From Hordeum vulgare subsp. vulgare (lineage: Eukaryota > Streptophyta > Magnoliopsida > Poales > Poaceae), in NCBI RefSeq assembly GCF_904849725.1, contig NC_058522.1, forward strand, positions 438,121,529 through 438,185,528: a stretch of DNA of 64,000 bases, given 5' to 3'. Under the pieces are notes generated by a model, which was given only the letters and a program-made list of their open reading frames with translations, did not search any database and was not told where the DNA came from. Below, piece after piece: positions 1 to 8,800 of the stretch. Every line of letters begins with the position of its first letter. Position 1 is the first letter of the stretch. A program made the position numbers and the translations under genes.

Positions 1-1005
1 CTAGAGCCAATGATAAATAGTTATTATTATATTTCCTGTTTAAATATAATCATTTATTATCCATGCTATAATTGTATTGAATGAAAACAAAGATGCATGT
101 GTGTATACATAGACAAAACAATGTCCCTAGCAAGCCTCTAGTTGGCTAGCCAGTTGATCAATGATAGTCAAGGTTTTGTGGCTATATGCAAGTGTTGTCA
201 CTTGATAACTGGATCACATCATTAGGAGAATCATGTGATGGACTAGACCCAAACAATGAACGTAGAATATTGATTGTGTCATTTTATAACTATTGTTTTC
301 TGCGTGTCAAGTATTTATTCCTATGATCATGAGATCATATAACTCAGTGGCACCGGAGGAATACCTTGTGTGCATCAAACGTCACAACGTAACTGGGTGA
401 CTATAAAGGTGTTCTACAGGTATCTCCGAAGGTGTCCGTTGAGTTAGTATGGATCAAGACTGGAATTTATCACTTCGTGTGACATAGAGGTATCTCGGGG
501 CCCACTCGATAATACAACATCACACACAAGCCTTGCAAGAAATGTGGCTAAGTGTAAGTCATGGAATCTTGTATTACCAAACGAGTAAAGAGACTTGCCG
601 GTAACGAGATTGAAATAGGTATGCGGATATCGACGATCGAATCTCGGGCAAGTAACATATCGAAGGAGAAAGGGAATAACATACGAGATTATATGAATCC
701 CGGGACTGAGCCCAAGGCCCTAGGGTGGCGCCACAAGTCCTTAGTGGGCTGGTGGAGTCAGCCCAAGAGGGCTATGGCGCCACATAAGAAAAATACCAAA
801 AGAAAATAAAAATAAAAAGGAAAGATGGAGGTGGGAAGGAAGAGGAGGAATCCTCCTTCCCAAACCGAATTGGAGGAGGAGTCCTCCTCCTCCTGGCGGC
901 CGGCGCACCTTGAGGACTTGTCCCTCAAGGCTAGCCCCTCCCCCTCCCTCCTATATATAGTGGTGGTTTAGGGCTTTTTGAGACACAACTTTGCCACGTG
1001 CAACT
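1..1005 (+). mobile_element. Angela/BARE-type Copia LTR, left part (split by element A)
   Basis: The segment aligns base by base with the complete solo LTR at 55027-56702, starting about 15 bases inside it, so the true LTR start lies just left of the window. It shares the stretch around 600-700 (AGACTTGCCGGTAA), the CTATATATAG TATA box near 950-959 and the 3' part up to TTGCCACGTGCAACT. Relative to the solo LTR, a central segment after about position 690 is missing and replaced by different sequence (690-830). It is cut at 1005 by Gypsy element A; the remainder is at 34574-35001. The ORF at 561-809 inside it is not a gene. Whether this is a solo LTR or part of a full Copia element cannot be told from the window. 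Confidence 0.85.
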
Positions 1006-2476
1006 TGATACGTCCATTTTGCATCATGCTTTTTATGTTGATAATTATCGCTTTATGGGCTGTTATTACACTTTACGGTACAATACTTATGTATTTTCTC
1101 TCTTATTTTATAAGGTTTACATGAAAAGGGAGAATGCCGGCAGCTGGAATTCTGGTCTGAAAAAGGAACAAGTTTGAGATACCTATTCTGCGCAACTCCA
1201 AAAGCCGTGAAAATTAACGAGGAATTATTTTGGATTTTATAAAAAATACTGGGTGGAAGAAGTACCGGAGGGGAGCCACCAGGAGGCCACAAGCCTGCCA
1301 GGCGCGGCCTACCCCCTAGCCACGCCTGGGTGGCTTGTGGGCCCCCTGTTGCCCCTCTGGCTCCTGTCTTTTGCTATAAGGAGGGTTTGGGTCCATAAAA
1401 AATCAAGAGGAGGCTTTCGGGAAGAGACGTCACCACCACGAGGCGGAACTTGATCAGAACCAATCTAGAGCTCCGGCAGGGCCGCCTGCCGGGGAAACTT
1501 CCCTCCCGGAGGGGGAAATCGTCGCCATCGTCATCAACAACACTCCTCTCATTGGAGGGGACTCATCTCCATCAACATCCTCATCAGCACCATCTCATCT
1601 CCAAACCCTAGTTCATCTCTTGTAACCAATCTTTGTCTCGCGACTCCGATTGGTACTTGTAAGGTTGCTAGTAGTGTTAATTACTCTTTGTAGTTGATGC
1701 TAGTTGAATTACTCGATGGAAGATCAAATGTTCAGATCCCTAATGCTATTCAATACCTCTCTGGTCATGAATATAATTATGCTTTGTGAGTAGTCACTTT
1801 TATTCCTCAGGACATGGGATAAGTCTTGCTATAAGTAGTCATGTGAATTTTGTATTCGTTCGATATTTTGATACGATGTATGTTGTCTTTCCTCTAGTGG
1901 TGTTATCTGAATGTAGACTACATGACACTTCACCATTATTTGGGCCTAGAGGAAGGCATTGGGAAGTAATAAGTATATGATGGGTTGCTAGAGTGACAGA
2001 AGCTTAAACCCTAGTTTATGCGTTGCTTCTTAATGGGCTGATTTGGATTCACTAGTTTAATGCTATGGTTAGACTTTGTCTTAATTCTTCTTTTGTAGTT
2101 GCGGATGCTTACGGCAGGGGTTAATCATAAGTGGGATGTTTGTCCAAGTAAGTACAGCACCCAAGCACCGGTCCACCCACATATCAAATTATTAAAGTAG
2201 CAAACGCGAATCATATGAACATGATGAAAGCTAGCTTGATAGAAATTCCCATGTGTCCTCGGGACCGCTTTACCCCATATAAGAGTTTGTCTAGGCTTGT
2301 CCCTTGCTACAAAAGGGATTGGGCCATCTTGCTGCACCTCTGTTACCGATAATTTTAGTGTCTGCAGAGAATACCTTGCTGAAAACAACTTGTCAATTCC
2401 TTCTGCTCCTCGTTGGGTTCGACACTCTTACTTATTGAAAGAACTACGATAGATCCCCTAAACTTGTGGGTCATCA
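1006..2476 (+). repeat. 5' LTR of element A
   Basis: The LTR begins TGATACGTCC and ends GGGTCATCA, 1471 bp. Its partner at 33044-34568 is 1525 bp. The 5' copy lacks about 53 bp near 2344, between two short GTTA repeats, which looks like a short-homology deletion. A GC-rich inverted repeat (arms 1287-1295 and 1332-1340) lies just upstream of a TATA-like CTATAAG at 1374-1380, the probable promoter of the element. The ORFs at 1253-1453 and 1786-1980 are incidental. Confidence 0.9.
1374..1380 (+). promoter_or_regulatory. TATA-like box in 5' LTR of A
   Basis: CTATAAG sits 34 bp after a GC-rich hairpin and is conserved in the 3' LTR (33412-33418). The position inside the LTR fits the U3/R boundary. 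Transcription is inferred, not shown. Confidence 0.5.
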
Positions 2477-2487
2477 AGACTCTTTTC

Positions 2488-2505
2488 TAGTGCCGTTGTC
2501 GGGGA
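2488..2505 (+). other. Primer-binding site of element A (degenerate)
   Basis: Eleven bases after the 5' LTR lies TAGTGCCGTTGTCGGGGA. It differs from the TGGCGCCGTTGCCGGGGA type seen in many grass Gypsy elements by three transitions. Its position and similarity support a PBS that has decayed. Confidence 0.75.
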
Positions 2506-2582
2506 GTGAAGCGCCTTTGGTAAGTGGAATTTGGTAAGGAAACATTTATATAGTGTGCTGAAATTTATTGTCACTTGTCACT

Positions 2583-4223
2583 ATGGAAACTAATACTTTG
2601 AGGAGCTTGTTTGGGGTATCTTCACCTCGAACGGAAGCACAAGGAGTTGATCCTCAACCTACTGCACCTACTGAAAATATTCATTCTGAACTTCCTTCGG
2701 GTATGCTAGAGAAGCTGTTGGCTAATCCTTTTACAGGAGATGGAATATCACATCCCGACTTGCATCTAATCTATGTAGATGAAGTTTGTGGTTTATTTAA
2801 GTTTGCAGGTTTGCCCGAGGATGAGGTCAAGAAGAAGGTATTTACCTTATCTTTTAGGGATAAAGCATTGACATGGGATAGGCTATGTGATGATACTGGA
2901 TCATGGAACTACAACAGATTGAAATTGGAATTTCATCAAAAGTTTTATCCTATGCATTTGGTACATCGTGATCGGAATTATATCTATAATTTTTGGCTTC
3001 GTGATAGAGAAAGTATCGCTCAAGCTTGGGGGAGGCTTAAGTCAATGTTATATTCTTGCGCCAATCATGAGCTCTTGAGAGAAATTATTATTCAGAACTT
3101 CTATGCTCGTCTTTCTCATGATAATCGCACCATGCTTGACACTTGTTGTACCGCTTCTTTTATGAAGAGAGATGTTGACTTCAAATGGAATTTATTGGAA
3201 AGAATTAAACGCAACTCTGAAGATTGGGAGTTTGATGAAGGTAAGGAGTCAGGTATGAATCTTAAGTTCGATTGTGTTAAATCCTTCGTTGAAACAAATA
3301 CTTTTTGTGATTTTAACGCTAAACATGGACTTGACCGTGAGATAGTAGCTTCATTATGTGAATCATTTGCTTCTCATATTAATCTTCCTAAAGAGAAGTG
3401 GTTTAAATATCATCCTCCCATAGAAGTCAATGTAGTTAAACCCAATCCAGTTGAAGAGAAAGTCATTGGTTATAATGATCCTATTGTTCCTAGTGCTTAC
3501 ATTGAGAAACCACCCTTCCCTGTTAGAATAAAGGATCATGCTAAAGCTCCAACTGTGATATGTAAGGGCTACCTTAGAACACCTACACCCCCTAAGCAAA
3601 TTAGCGTTGAACCTAGCATTGCTATTATCAAAGATCTCCTGTCCGACAATGTTGATGGGCATGATATTCACTCCTATGAAGATGCTGCTAGAATTGCTAA
3701 ACCTCATGCTAGAGACAAACATAGGCCTGTTGTTGGCATGCCTGTTGTTTCGGTTACGGTAGGAGATCATTGTTATCATGGTTTATGTGACGTGGGTGCT
3801 AGTGTTAGTGCAATACCTCGATCTTTATATGATGAAATTAAAGACGATATTGCAACTGTCGAGATGGAACCTATTGATGTTACTATTCAGCTTGCCAATA
3901 GAGATACTATTTACCCTTCAGGAATTGTTAGAGATGTTGAAGTCTTGTGTGGTAAATCTAAGTATCCGGCTGATTTTCTCATTCTTTCTACCACACAAGA
4001 TAGCTTTTGTCCCATCATATTTGGTAGACCTTTCCTCAATATTGTCAATGCTCATATTGACTGTGAGAAGCAAACTGTCACTGTTGGTTTTGAAGGTGTG
4101 TCACATGAATTCAATTTCTCCAAGTTTGGTAGACAACCTCATGAAAAAGAATTGTCTAGTAAGGATTACATTATTGCCCTAGCTTCTATTGTTGTTCCTC
4201 CTACTAATCCTTTAGAGCAATAA
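2583..4223 (+). CDS. gag: Gag plus aspartic protease of Gypsy element A (open frame)
   Basis: An open frame of about 546 codons starts at the first ATG (2583); the frame is open slightly further upstream but without an ATG. The N-terminal two thirds resemble a retrotransposon Gag capsid domain, with the region around residues 70-170 rich in W, F and R (KALTWDRL, FYPMHLVHRDR). I see no CCHC zinc knuckle. The C-terminal part is a pepsin-like retroviral protease: active-site motif CDVGASVSAIP with the aspartate codon at 3789-3791, and a later FGRPFLNIVNAHID flap/dimer segment near 4020-4062. Usual family members read DLGAS, so the valine is a mild change. The frame stops at TAA 4221-4223, where the RT normally continues; the N-terminal RT region is deleted. 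It is the only long undamaged frame of the element. Confidence 0.8.
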   Translation: METNTLRSLFGVSSPRTEAQGVDPQPTAPTENIHSELPSGMLEKLLANPFTGDGISHPDLHLIYVDEVCGLFKFAGLPEDEVKKKVFTLSFRDKALTWDRLCDDTGSWNYNRLKLEFHQKFYPMHLVHRDRNYIYNFWLRDRESIAQAWGRLKSMLYSCANHELLREIIIQNFYARLSHDNRTMLDTCCTASFMKRDVDFKWNLLERIKRNSEDWEFDEGKESGMNLKFDCVKSFVETNTFCDFNAKHGLDREIVASLCESFASHINLPKEKWFKYHPPIEVNVVKPNPVEEKVIGYNDPIVPSAYIEKPPFPVRIKDHAKAPTVICKGYLRTPTPPKQISVEPSIAIIKDLLSDNVDGHDIHSYEDAARIAKPHARDKHRPVVGMPVVSVTVGDHCYHGLCDVGASVSAIPRSLYDEIKDDIATVEMEPIDVTIQLANRDTIYPSGIVRDVEVLCGKSKYPADFLILSTTQDSFCPIIFGRPFLNIVNAHIDCEKQTVTVGFEGVSHEFNFSKFGRQPHEKELSSKDYIIALASIVVPPTNPLEQ

Positions 4224-4946
4224 TTGCTTGAGCATTAATAAAGCCACTAGGAAAGATCATTACCCTTTGCCTTTTATTGACCAAATGCTAGAAATATTGT
4301 CTAAACACACACACTTCTACTTTCTAGATGGTTATTCTGGTTTCTCCCAAATACCTGTTGCACAATCTGATCAGGAGAAAACCACTTTTACCTTCCCTTT
4401 CGATACCCTTGCTTATAGACGTATGCCTTTTGGCTTATGTAATGCACCTGCTACCTTTCAAAGATGTATGATGGCTATATTCTCTGACTTTTGTGAAAAG
4501 ATTGTTGAGGTTTTCATGGATGAGTTCTCCGTTTACGGGTCTTTTTTTGATGATCGCCTCAGCAACCTTGATCGAGTTTTGCAGAGATGTAAAGATACCA
4601 ACCTTGTCTTGAATTGGGAGAAGTGCCACTTTATGGTTAATGAAGGCATCGTCTTAGGACATAAAATCTCTGAAAAAGGTATTGAAGTTGATAAGGCTAA
4701 AGTTGATGCGATCGAGAAAATGACAAGCGCTACAGACATTAAAGGTATAAGAAGTTTCCTTGGTATGTTGGTTTCTATAGAAGGTTCATTAAGGACTTTT
4801 CTAAGATTTCTAGGCCTCTTACCAATCTCTTGCAAAAGGATATTCCTTTTGTTTTTGACGATGATTGTGAGGAAGCATATGAAATACTTAAGAAGGCCTT
4901 GATAACTGCACCTATTGTTCAACCACCTGATTGGAACCTACCTTTT
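4224..4946 (+). pseudogene. pol: Reverse transcriptase remnant of element A
   Basis: The frame from 4228 encodes the middle and end of a Ty3/Gypsy RT: NKATRKDHYPLPFIDQML, FLDGYSGFSQIPV, YRRMPFGLCNAPATFQRCM and a FLGM segment. The first RT blocks are missing, apparently deleted between the stop of the protease frame and the NKATRK motif. The catalytic box, normally F/YMDD, reads FMDE: the second aspartate codon has become GAG (4522-4524). A one-base loss near 4764 shifts the thumb/connection region to another frame, and TAA at 4947-4949 separates it from RNase H. The product would be inactive. Confidence 0.85.
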
Positions 4947-4952
4947 TAAATT

Positions 4953-5579
4953 ATGTGTGATGCTAGTGATTATGTTGTTGGTGCTGTTCTAGGACAAAGA
5001 GTTGATAAGAAATTGAATGTTATTCATTATGCTAGTAAAACTCTAGACAGTGCCCAAAGAAACTACGCTACTACTGAAAAGGAATTTTTAGCAGTCGTGT
5101 TTGCATGTGAAAAGTTCAGATCTTACATTGTTGATTCCAAAGTTACTATTCACACTGATCATGCTGCTATTAAGTATCTTATGGAAAAGAAAGATGCTAA
5201 ACCTAGACTTATCAGATGGGCTCTCTTGCTACAAGAATTTGATTTGCATGTTGTTGATAGGAAGGGTGCTGAGAACCCCATAGCAGACAACTTGTCTAGG
5301 TTGGAGAATGTTCTTGATGACCCACAACCTATTGATGATAGCTTTCCAGATGAACAATTGAATGTCATCAATGCTTCACGTAGTACACCTTGGTATGCTG
5401 ATTATGCAAATTATATTGTTGCCAAATATATACCACCTAGTTTCACATACCAACAAAAGAAGAAATTCTTCTTTGATTTGAGACATTACTTTTGGGATGA
5501 TCCTCACCTTTATAAAGAAGGAGTAGATGGTGTTATTAGACGTTGTGTACCTGAGCATGAACCGGGACAGATCCTATAG
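4953..5579 (+). pseudogene. pol: RNase H and start of integrase of element A
   Basis: About 208 codons are open. RNase H is recognisable from [15 protein letters not shown], the [16 protein letters not shown] block and [11 protein letters not shown], which provide the usual D, E and D metal ligands. The tail after LSRLEN is the linker toward the integrase zinc domain. The frame ends at TAG 5577-5579, immediately before the integrase H/C motif. No start codon of its own is expected because it is part of a polyprotein. Confidence 0.85.
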
Positions 5580-6634
5580 AAGTGTCACTCCGAGGCTTAC
5601 GAAGGACACCATGCGGGAGATAGAACTACACACAAGGTATTGCAATCCGGATTTTATTGGCCTACTCTCTTCAAGGATGCCTGTAAGTTTGTCTTGTCTT
5701 GTGATGAATGTCAAAGAATAGGTAATATCAGTAAACGTCAGGAAATTCCTATGAATTATTCACTTGTCATTGAACCATTTGATGTTTGGGGTTTTGATTA
5801 TATGGGACCTTTTCCAAAGTCCAACGGGTATACTCATATCCTAGTTGATGTTGATTACGTTACTAAGTGGGTAGAAGTTATCCCAACTAGTAGTGCTGAT
5901 CATAACACCTCTATTAGGATGCTTAAATAAGTTATTTTCCCTAGATTTGGAGTCCCTAGATATCTAATGACTGATGGTGGTTCACATTGGTCTAGAAATA
6001 GAGAAATTAAACTAATTCTGCAAAATACTGTTAATAGGTCTAGAAATAATTGGTCTAAGAATCTTGATGATGCATTGTGGGCTTATAGAACTGCTTATAA
6101 GAATCCCATGGGCATATCTCCGTACGAAATGGTTTACGGTAAAGCATGTCATTTACCTCTTGATTTCAAACATGCTAGTGAGAAGATGTTATTTGTTAAT
6201 AGCTCACTTGATGAATGGAGAACTCAGGCATATGAAAATGCCAAGTTGTTTAAAGAAAAGGTTAAGAGGTGGCATGATAAAAGGATACAAAAAGTGAGTT
6301 CAATGTAGGTGATTATGTCTTGCTATACAATTCTCGGTTAAGATTTTTTGCAGGCAAGCTTCTCTCTAAATGGGAAGGTCCTTACATTGTTGAGGAAGTA
6401 TATCGTTCCGGTGCCAAAAAGATCAACAACATGGAAGGTAATTTTCCGAGAGTTGTAAATGGGGAAAGAATCAAGCATTATATCTTAGGTACTCCCATAA
6501 ATATTGAAAGCAATATTATTAATACCATAACTCCGGAGGAGTACATAAGGGATATTTATCAGCCTGTTTCAGACTCCAAAAATGAAGAGGTGTGTGATTC
6601 GGTAAGTAAACCGACTCCAAAACTTCTCCAGTAG
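5580..6634 (+). pseudogene. pol: Integrase remnant of element A with core deletion
   Basis: The HHCC zinc domain is visible (GHHAGDRTTHKVLQ then CDECQR, about 5605-5720), followed by the core start GFDYMGPFPKSNGYTHILVDV with the first catalytic Asp. TAA at 5928-5930 interrupts it. The second Asp is in MTDGGSHW (about 5967-5990). From there the sequence jumps to RNREIKLILQ, so the stretch carrying the third catalytic residue (Glu) is absent, roughly thirty codons. The C-terminal part resumes (WAYRTAYKNPMGISPYEMVYGKA as successive motifs), and a frameshift near 6293 leads into KLLSKWEGPYIVEEVY, the usual C-terminal domain. It ends at TAG 6632-6634. Strand-transfer activity is impossible as it stands. 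Confidence 0.85.
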
Positions 6635-6708
6635 CAATTTTTCTCCGTTTTGGATTGCTTAGAAAAATAGAAAAATTTAAAGTAGTCTGGAAAGCGCACG
6701 AGGAGGCG

Positions 6709-6759
6709 ACAAGCCTCCCAGGTGCGGCCTACCCCCCAGGCCGCGCCTGGGTGGCTTGT
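6709..6759. repeat. GC-rich inverted repeat resembling the LTR hairpin, in internal region of A
   Basis: Arms ACAAGCC (6709-6715) and GGCTTGT (6753-6759) enclose a GGTGCGGCCTACCCC / GGCCGCGCCTGGG core. The same hairpin type occurs in both LTRs of A (1287-1340, 33325-33378). Here it lies outside the LTRs, between the end of pol and the downstream ORF. Confidence 0.7.
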
Positions 6760-6919
6760 GGGCACCTCGTGTGCCTCCCGGACTCCATTTTCTTGTGGAA
6801 TACTCCTTTTGGTCGGGAAAAATTCATTATATATTCTCCCGAAAGGTCTGAGCCTCGTATCATGCAAATATCCTCTGTTTTTGTTTCGAGCCTCTTTCTA
6901 CCGCAGATTGAGGGCAAGG

Positions 6920-7314
6920 ATGTCGTCTCAGGATTCTGTCGGGGAGAACGATTTCCCTCAAGTCTATGAAGAAGTAAATGCTGATCTGAAAAGAATGGAG
7001 GCCAAGGAAGGGATGCTAGAAGAAACTATGGGCAAAACTAAGGACGAGAATCCGGCGTCGGACGAAGGGCAATCTGTGCTCAATAAGGAAGAAGATGAGG
7101 TAGAGGATTTTCTTCAAACCTACCTCCATCCTTGATCGAACTCTTGAGGTTATGTGAAATAACTCGTGTTCCTAATACTTATCTCACTCGTGAAGTTGTT
7201 TTGCTGGAGAAACATATCGTAGAGCTTCAAAGCATAAATCAAAGATTGATGGACCTCTTGGAATCAAAAGACAACACAACTCCACCACCATCACCTTTGA
7301 AGGAAGACAATTAA
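6920..7314 (+). pseudogene. Extra ORF downstream of pol in element A (coiled-coil-like, frameshifted)
   Basis: From ATG 6920 an E/K-rich frame of about 72 codons runs to TGA 7133-7135 (MSSQDSVGENDFPQVYEEV at its start). A one-base shift near 7130 puts it in register with a second frame of about 60 codons ending at 7314 (IELLRLCEITRVPN, then VVLLEKHIVELQSINQRLMD), which has heptad-like leucine spacing. Codon-level sense and the two collinear frames suggest one ancestral protein of roughly 130 residues, acidic first and coiled-coil later. I cannot name it. It lies in the sense direction after integrase, so it is a post-pol ORF and not the antisense type seen in element H. A TATA-like TTATATATT at 6837-6845 precedes it. 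Confidence 0.45.
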
Positions 7315-7784
7315 GCACGGGTTTGGGCACTCCTCTTGGTTTGTGCCAAGCTTGGGGGAGTTGCCCCGGTATCGTATCACCATCACATCTTTTGCCTTTA
7401 CCTTTTTCTTAGTTTGATCCTTTTTGGTTTTATCTTTCTCTAGTAGAATAAAGTTTTTAGTATGTTCTAGGCTTGAGTTTTGCTTTGTGTCACCCCCAAT
7501 GTATTCGAGTTCATGAGTCATATAATAAAGAGTGTTTTAGTTAAGGGCCTTGCCTCATGCCATGATCTAAAGAAAAGAATAATAAAAGAACAAAAGCATG
7601 ACTGATCATGTAATGATCTTATGGGAAGTGATGACTTCACATATAAAAATAATGTTGATTGAAACTTGTTGTGGGTGGACAAACGTAGACCTTGGTCATT
7701 GTTGCAATTAATAGGAAGTAATAAAGAAGGAGAGGTTCACATATAAATATATCATCTTGGGTACCATCTATGATTGTGAACACT
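7315..7784 (+). other. 3' untranslated region of element A, left of the CACTA insertion
   Basis: No coding frame. It holds an AAGCTTGGGGGAG purine tract at about 7349-7361, similar to the real polypurine tract at 33031-33043, then AT-rich sequence. It continues at 31968 on the other side of the CACTA. The target duplication ACT is at 7782-7784. Confidence 0.7.
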
Positions 7785-8370
7785 CACTACAGGAATCACC
7801 TTCTTTGTCATCTGCCATCACTGACGGCAAAGACAAAACAGCAGACGGCAAAGATTCTCACGGCCGGAAAAATTTCTGCGTCAGCTTACGATGGCATAGG
7901 ACCTTCTTTGCCGTCTGCCCCCCCCCAAAGCGGACGGCAAAGCCCTTTGCCGCCAGCTTTCCTTAGGAGCAGTTGGCAAAGTGCTCGAGACGACAGCCGA
8001 CAGGCGTTGCCTCCGTTAAGGGTTAATGGAGGCTTTGCCGTCTTCCTCTCCCTTTATCTTTGTCGTCTGCCTCCCCCTTTATCTTTGTCGTCTGCCTCCT
8101 CCTCCTCCCCCCTCCACTCTTTGTCGTCTGCCTACTCCTCCCCTCCCCCCTCCACTCTTTGACGTCTGCCTCTCCCCCTTCCATTCTTTGCCGTCTGCCT
8201 CCTCCTCCCCCCCTCCTTTGTGCCCTCTTCTTTGTCGTCTGCCCACCCCAGGCTGACGTCAAAGAGCCTCTATAGACACCCCAGGATGCACAGCTGGGTG
8301 CCATGTGGCACCTTTGCCATCTGCCAGCTGATGGCACAGGTCTTTGCCATCAGCTAGCAGACGACAAATA
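7785..8370. repeat. Left subterminal region of CACTA with TTTGCCGTC-type motifs
   Basis: At least fourteen variants of CTTTG(C/T)C(G/A)TCTGC or its complement GACGGCAAAG lie between about 7800 and 8370, in both orientations, spaced tens of bases apart. They match the motifs of the right end. These are candidate transposase-binding sites by family analogy. The C/T-rich spacers create incidental ORFs (8026-8256 and neighbours). Confidence 0.8.
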
Positions 8371-8400
8371 GCCCATATAGTACCTGTTTTTTGTTTTATA

Positions 8401-8410
8401 TTATTTCACA

Positions 8411-8448
<38 letters not shown>

Positions 8449-8450
8449 TT
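8401..8450. repeat. (AC)n/(AT)n compound microsatellite
   Basis: An uninterrupted AC run passes directly into an AT run, between the CACTA subterminal region and the array. The following 8450-8800 is AT-rich, with repeated TTCACCACACATATATGATAT segments and two copies of a CGACATTGTTCA motif; no gene is seen there. Confidence 0.9.
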
Positions 8451-8800
8451 GACAGCACATTTATATAATTCACCACACATATATGATATATAGTTCACCA
8501 CACATATACTTGCCAACACATATATATAATTCACCACACATATATGATATACATATAAATCAATGTACATCCCCATATATCGAAAGAACCAACATACAAA
8601 GTATTGCACTGTTTATCCATATATACATATACATATAGTTCGACATTGTTCATCAACTCAAATGAAAACTAGATGATATACATATAAAGTTCATCCATCG
8701 ACATTGTTCAACTCCATGAATGCCAGCTTCCATGCATGTAGTATATCCAATCTGCAAAAATGTAAATAAGAAAGACATAAGAAGAACAAAATATGATGTT

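Noticed and set aside
561..809. 82-codon ORF near the left edge
   Set aside because: It lies within an Angela-type LTR and is not conserved in the complete LTR copy at 55027-56702.
2568..2582. Earlier start for the gag frame of element A at a TTG
   Set aside because: The frame is open there but the first ATG is at 2583; a TTG start has no support in a plant element.
7349..7361. Second polypurine tract marking a 3' LTR of element A at about 7362
   Set aside because: The AAGCTTGGGGGAG word is followed by unrelated sequence, not by an LTR; the true tract and LTR are at 33030-33044.
8026..8337. Overlapping ORFs in the left CACTA end
   Set aside because: They arise from CT-rich spacers between transposase-binding-type motifs; the opposite strand is equally open.
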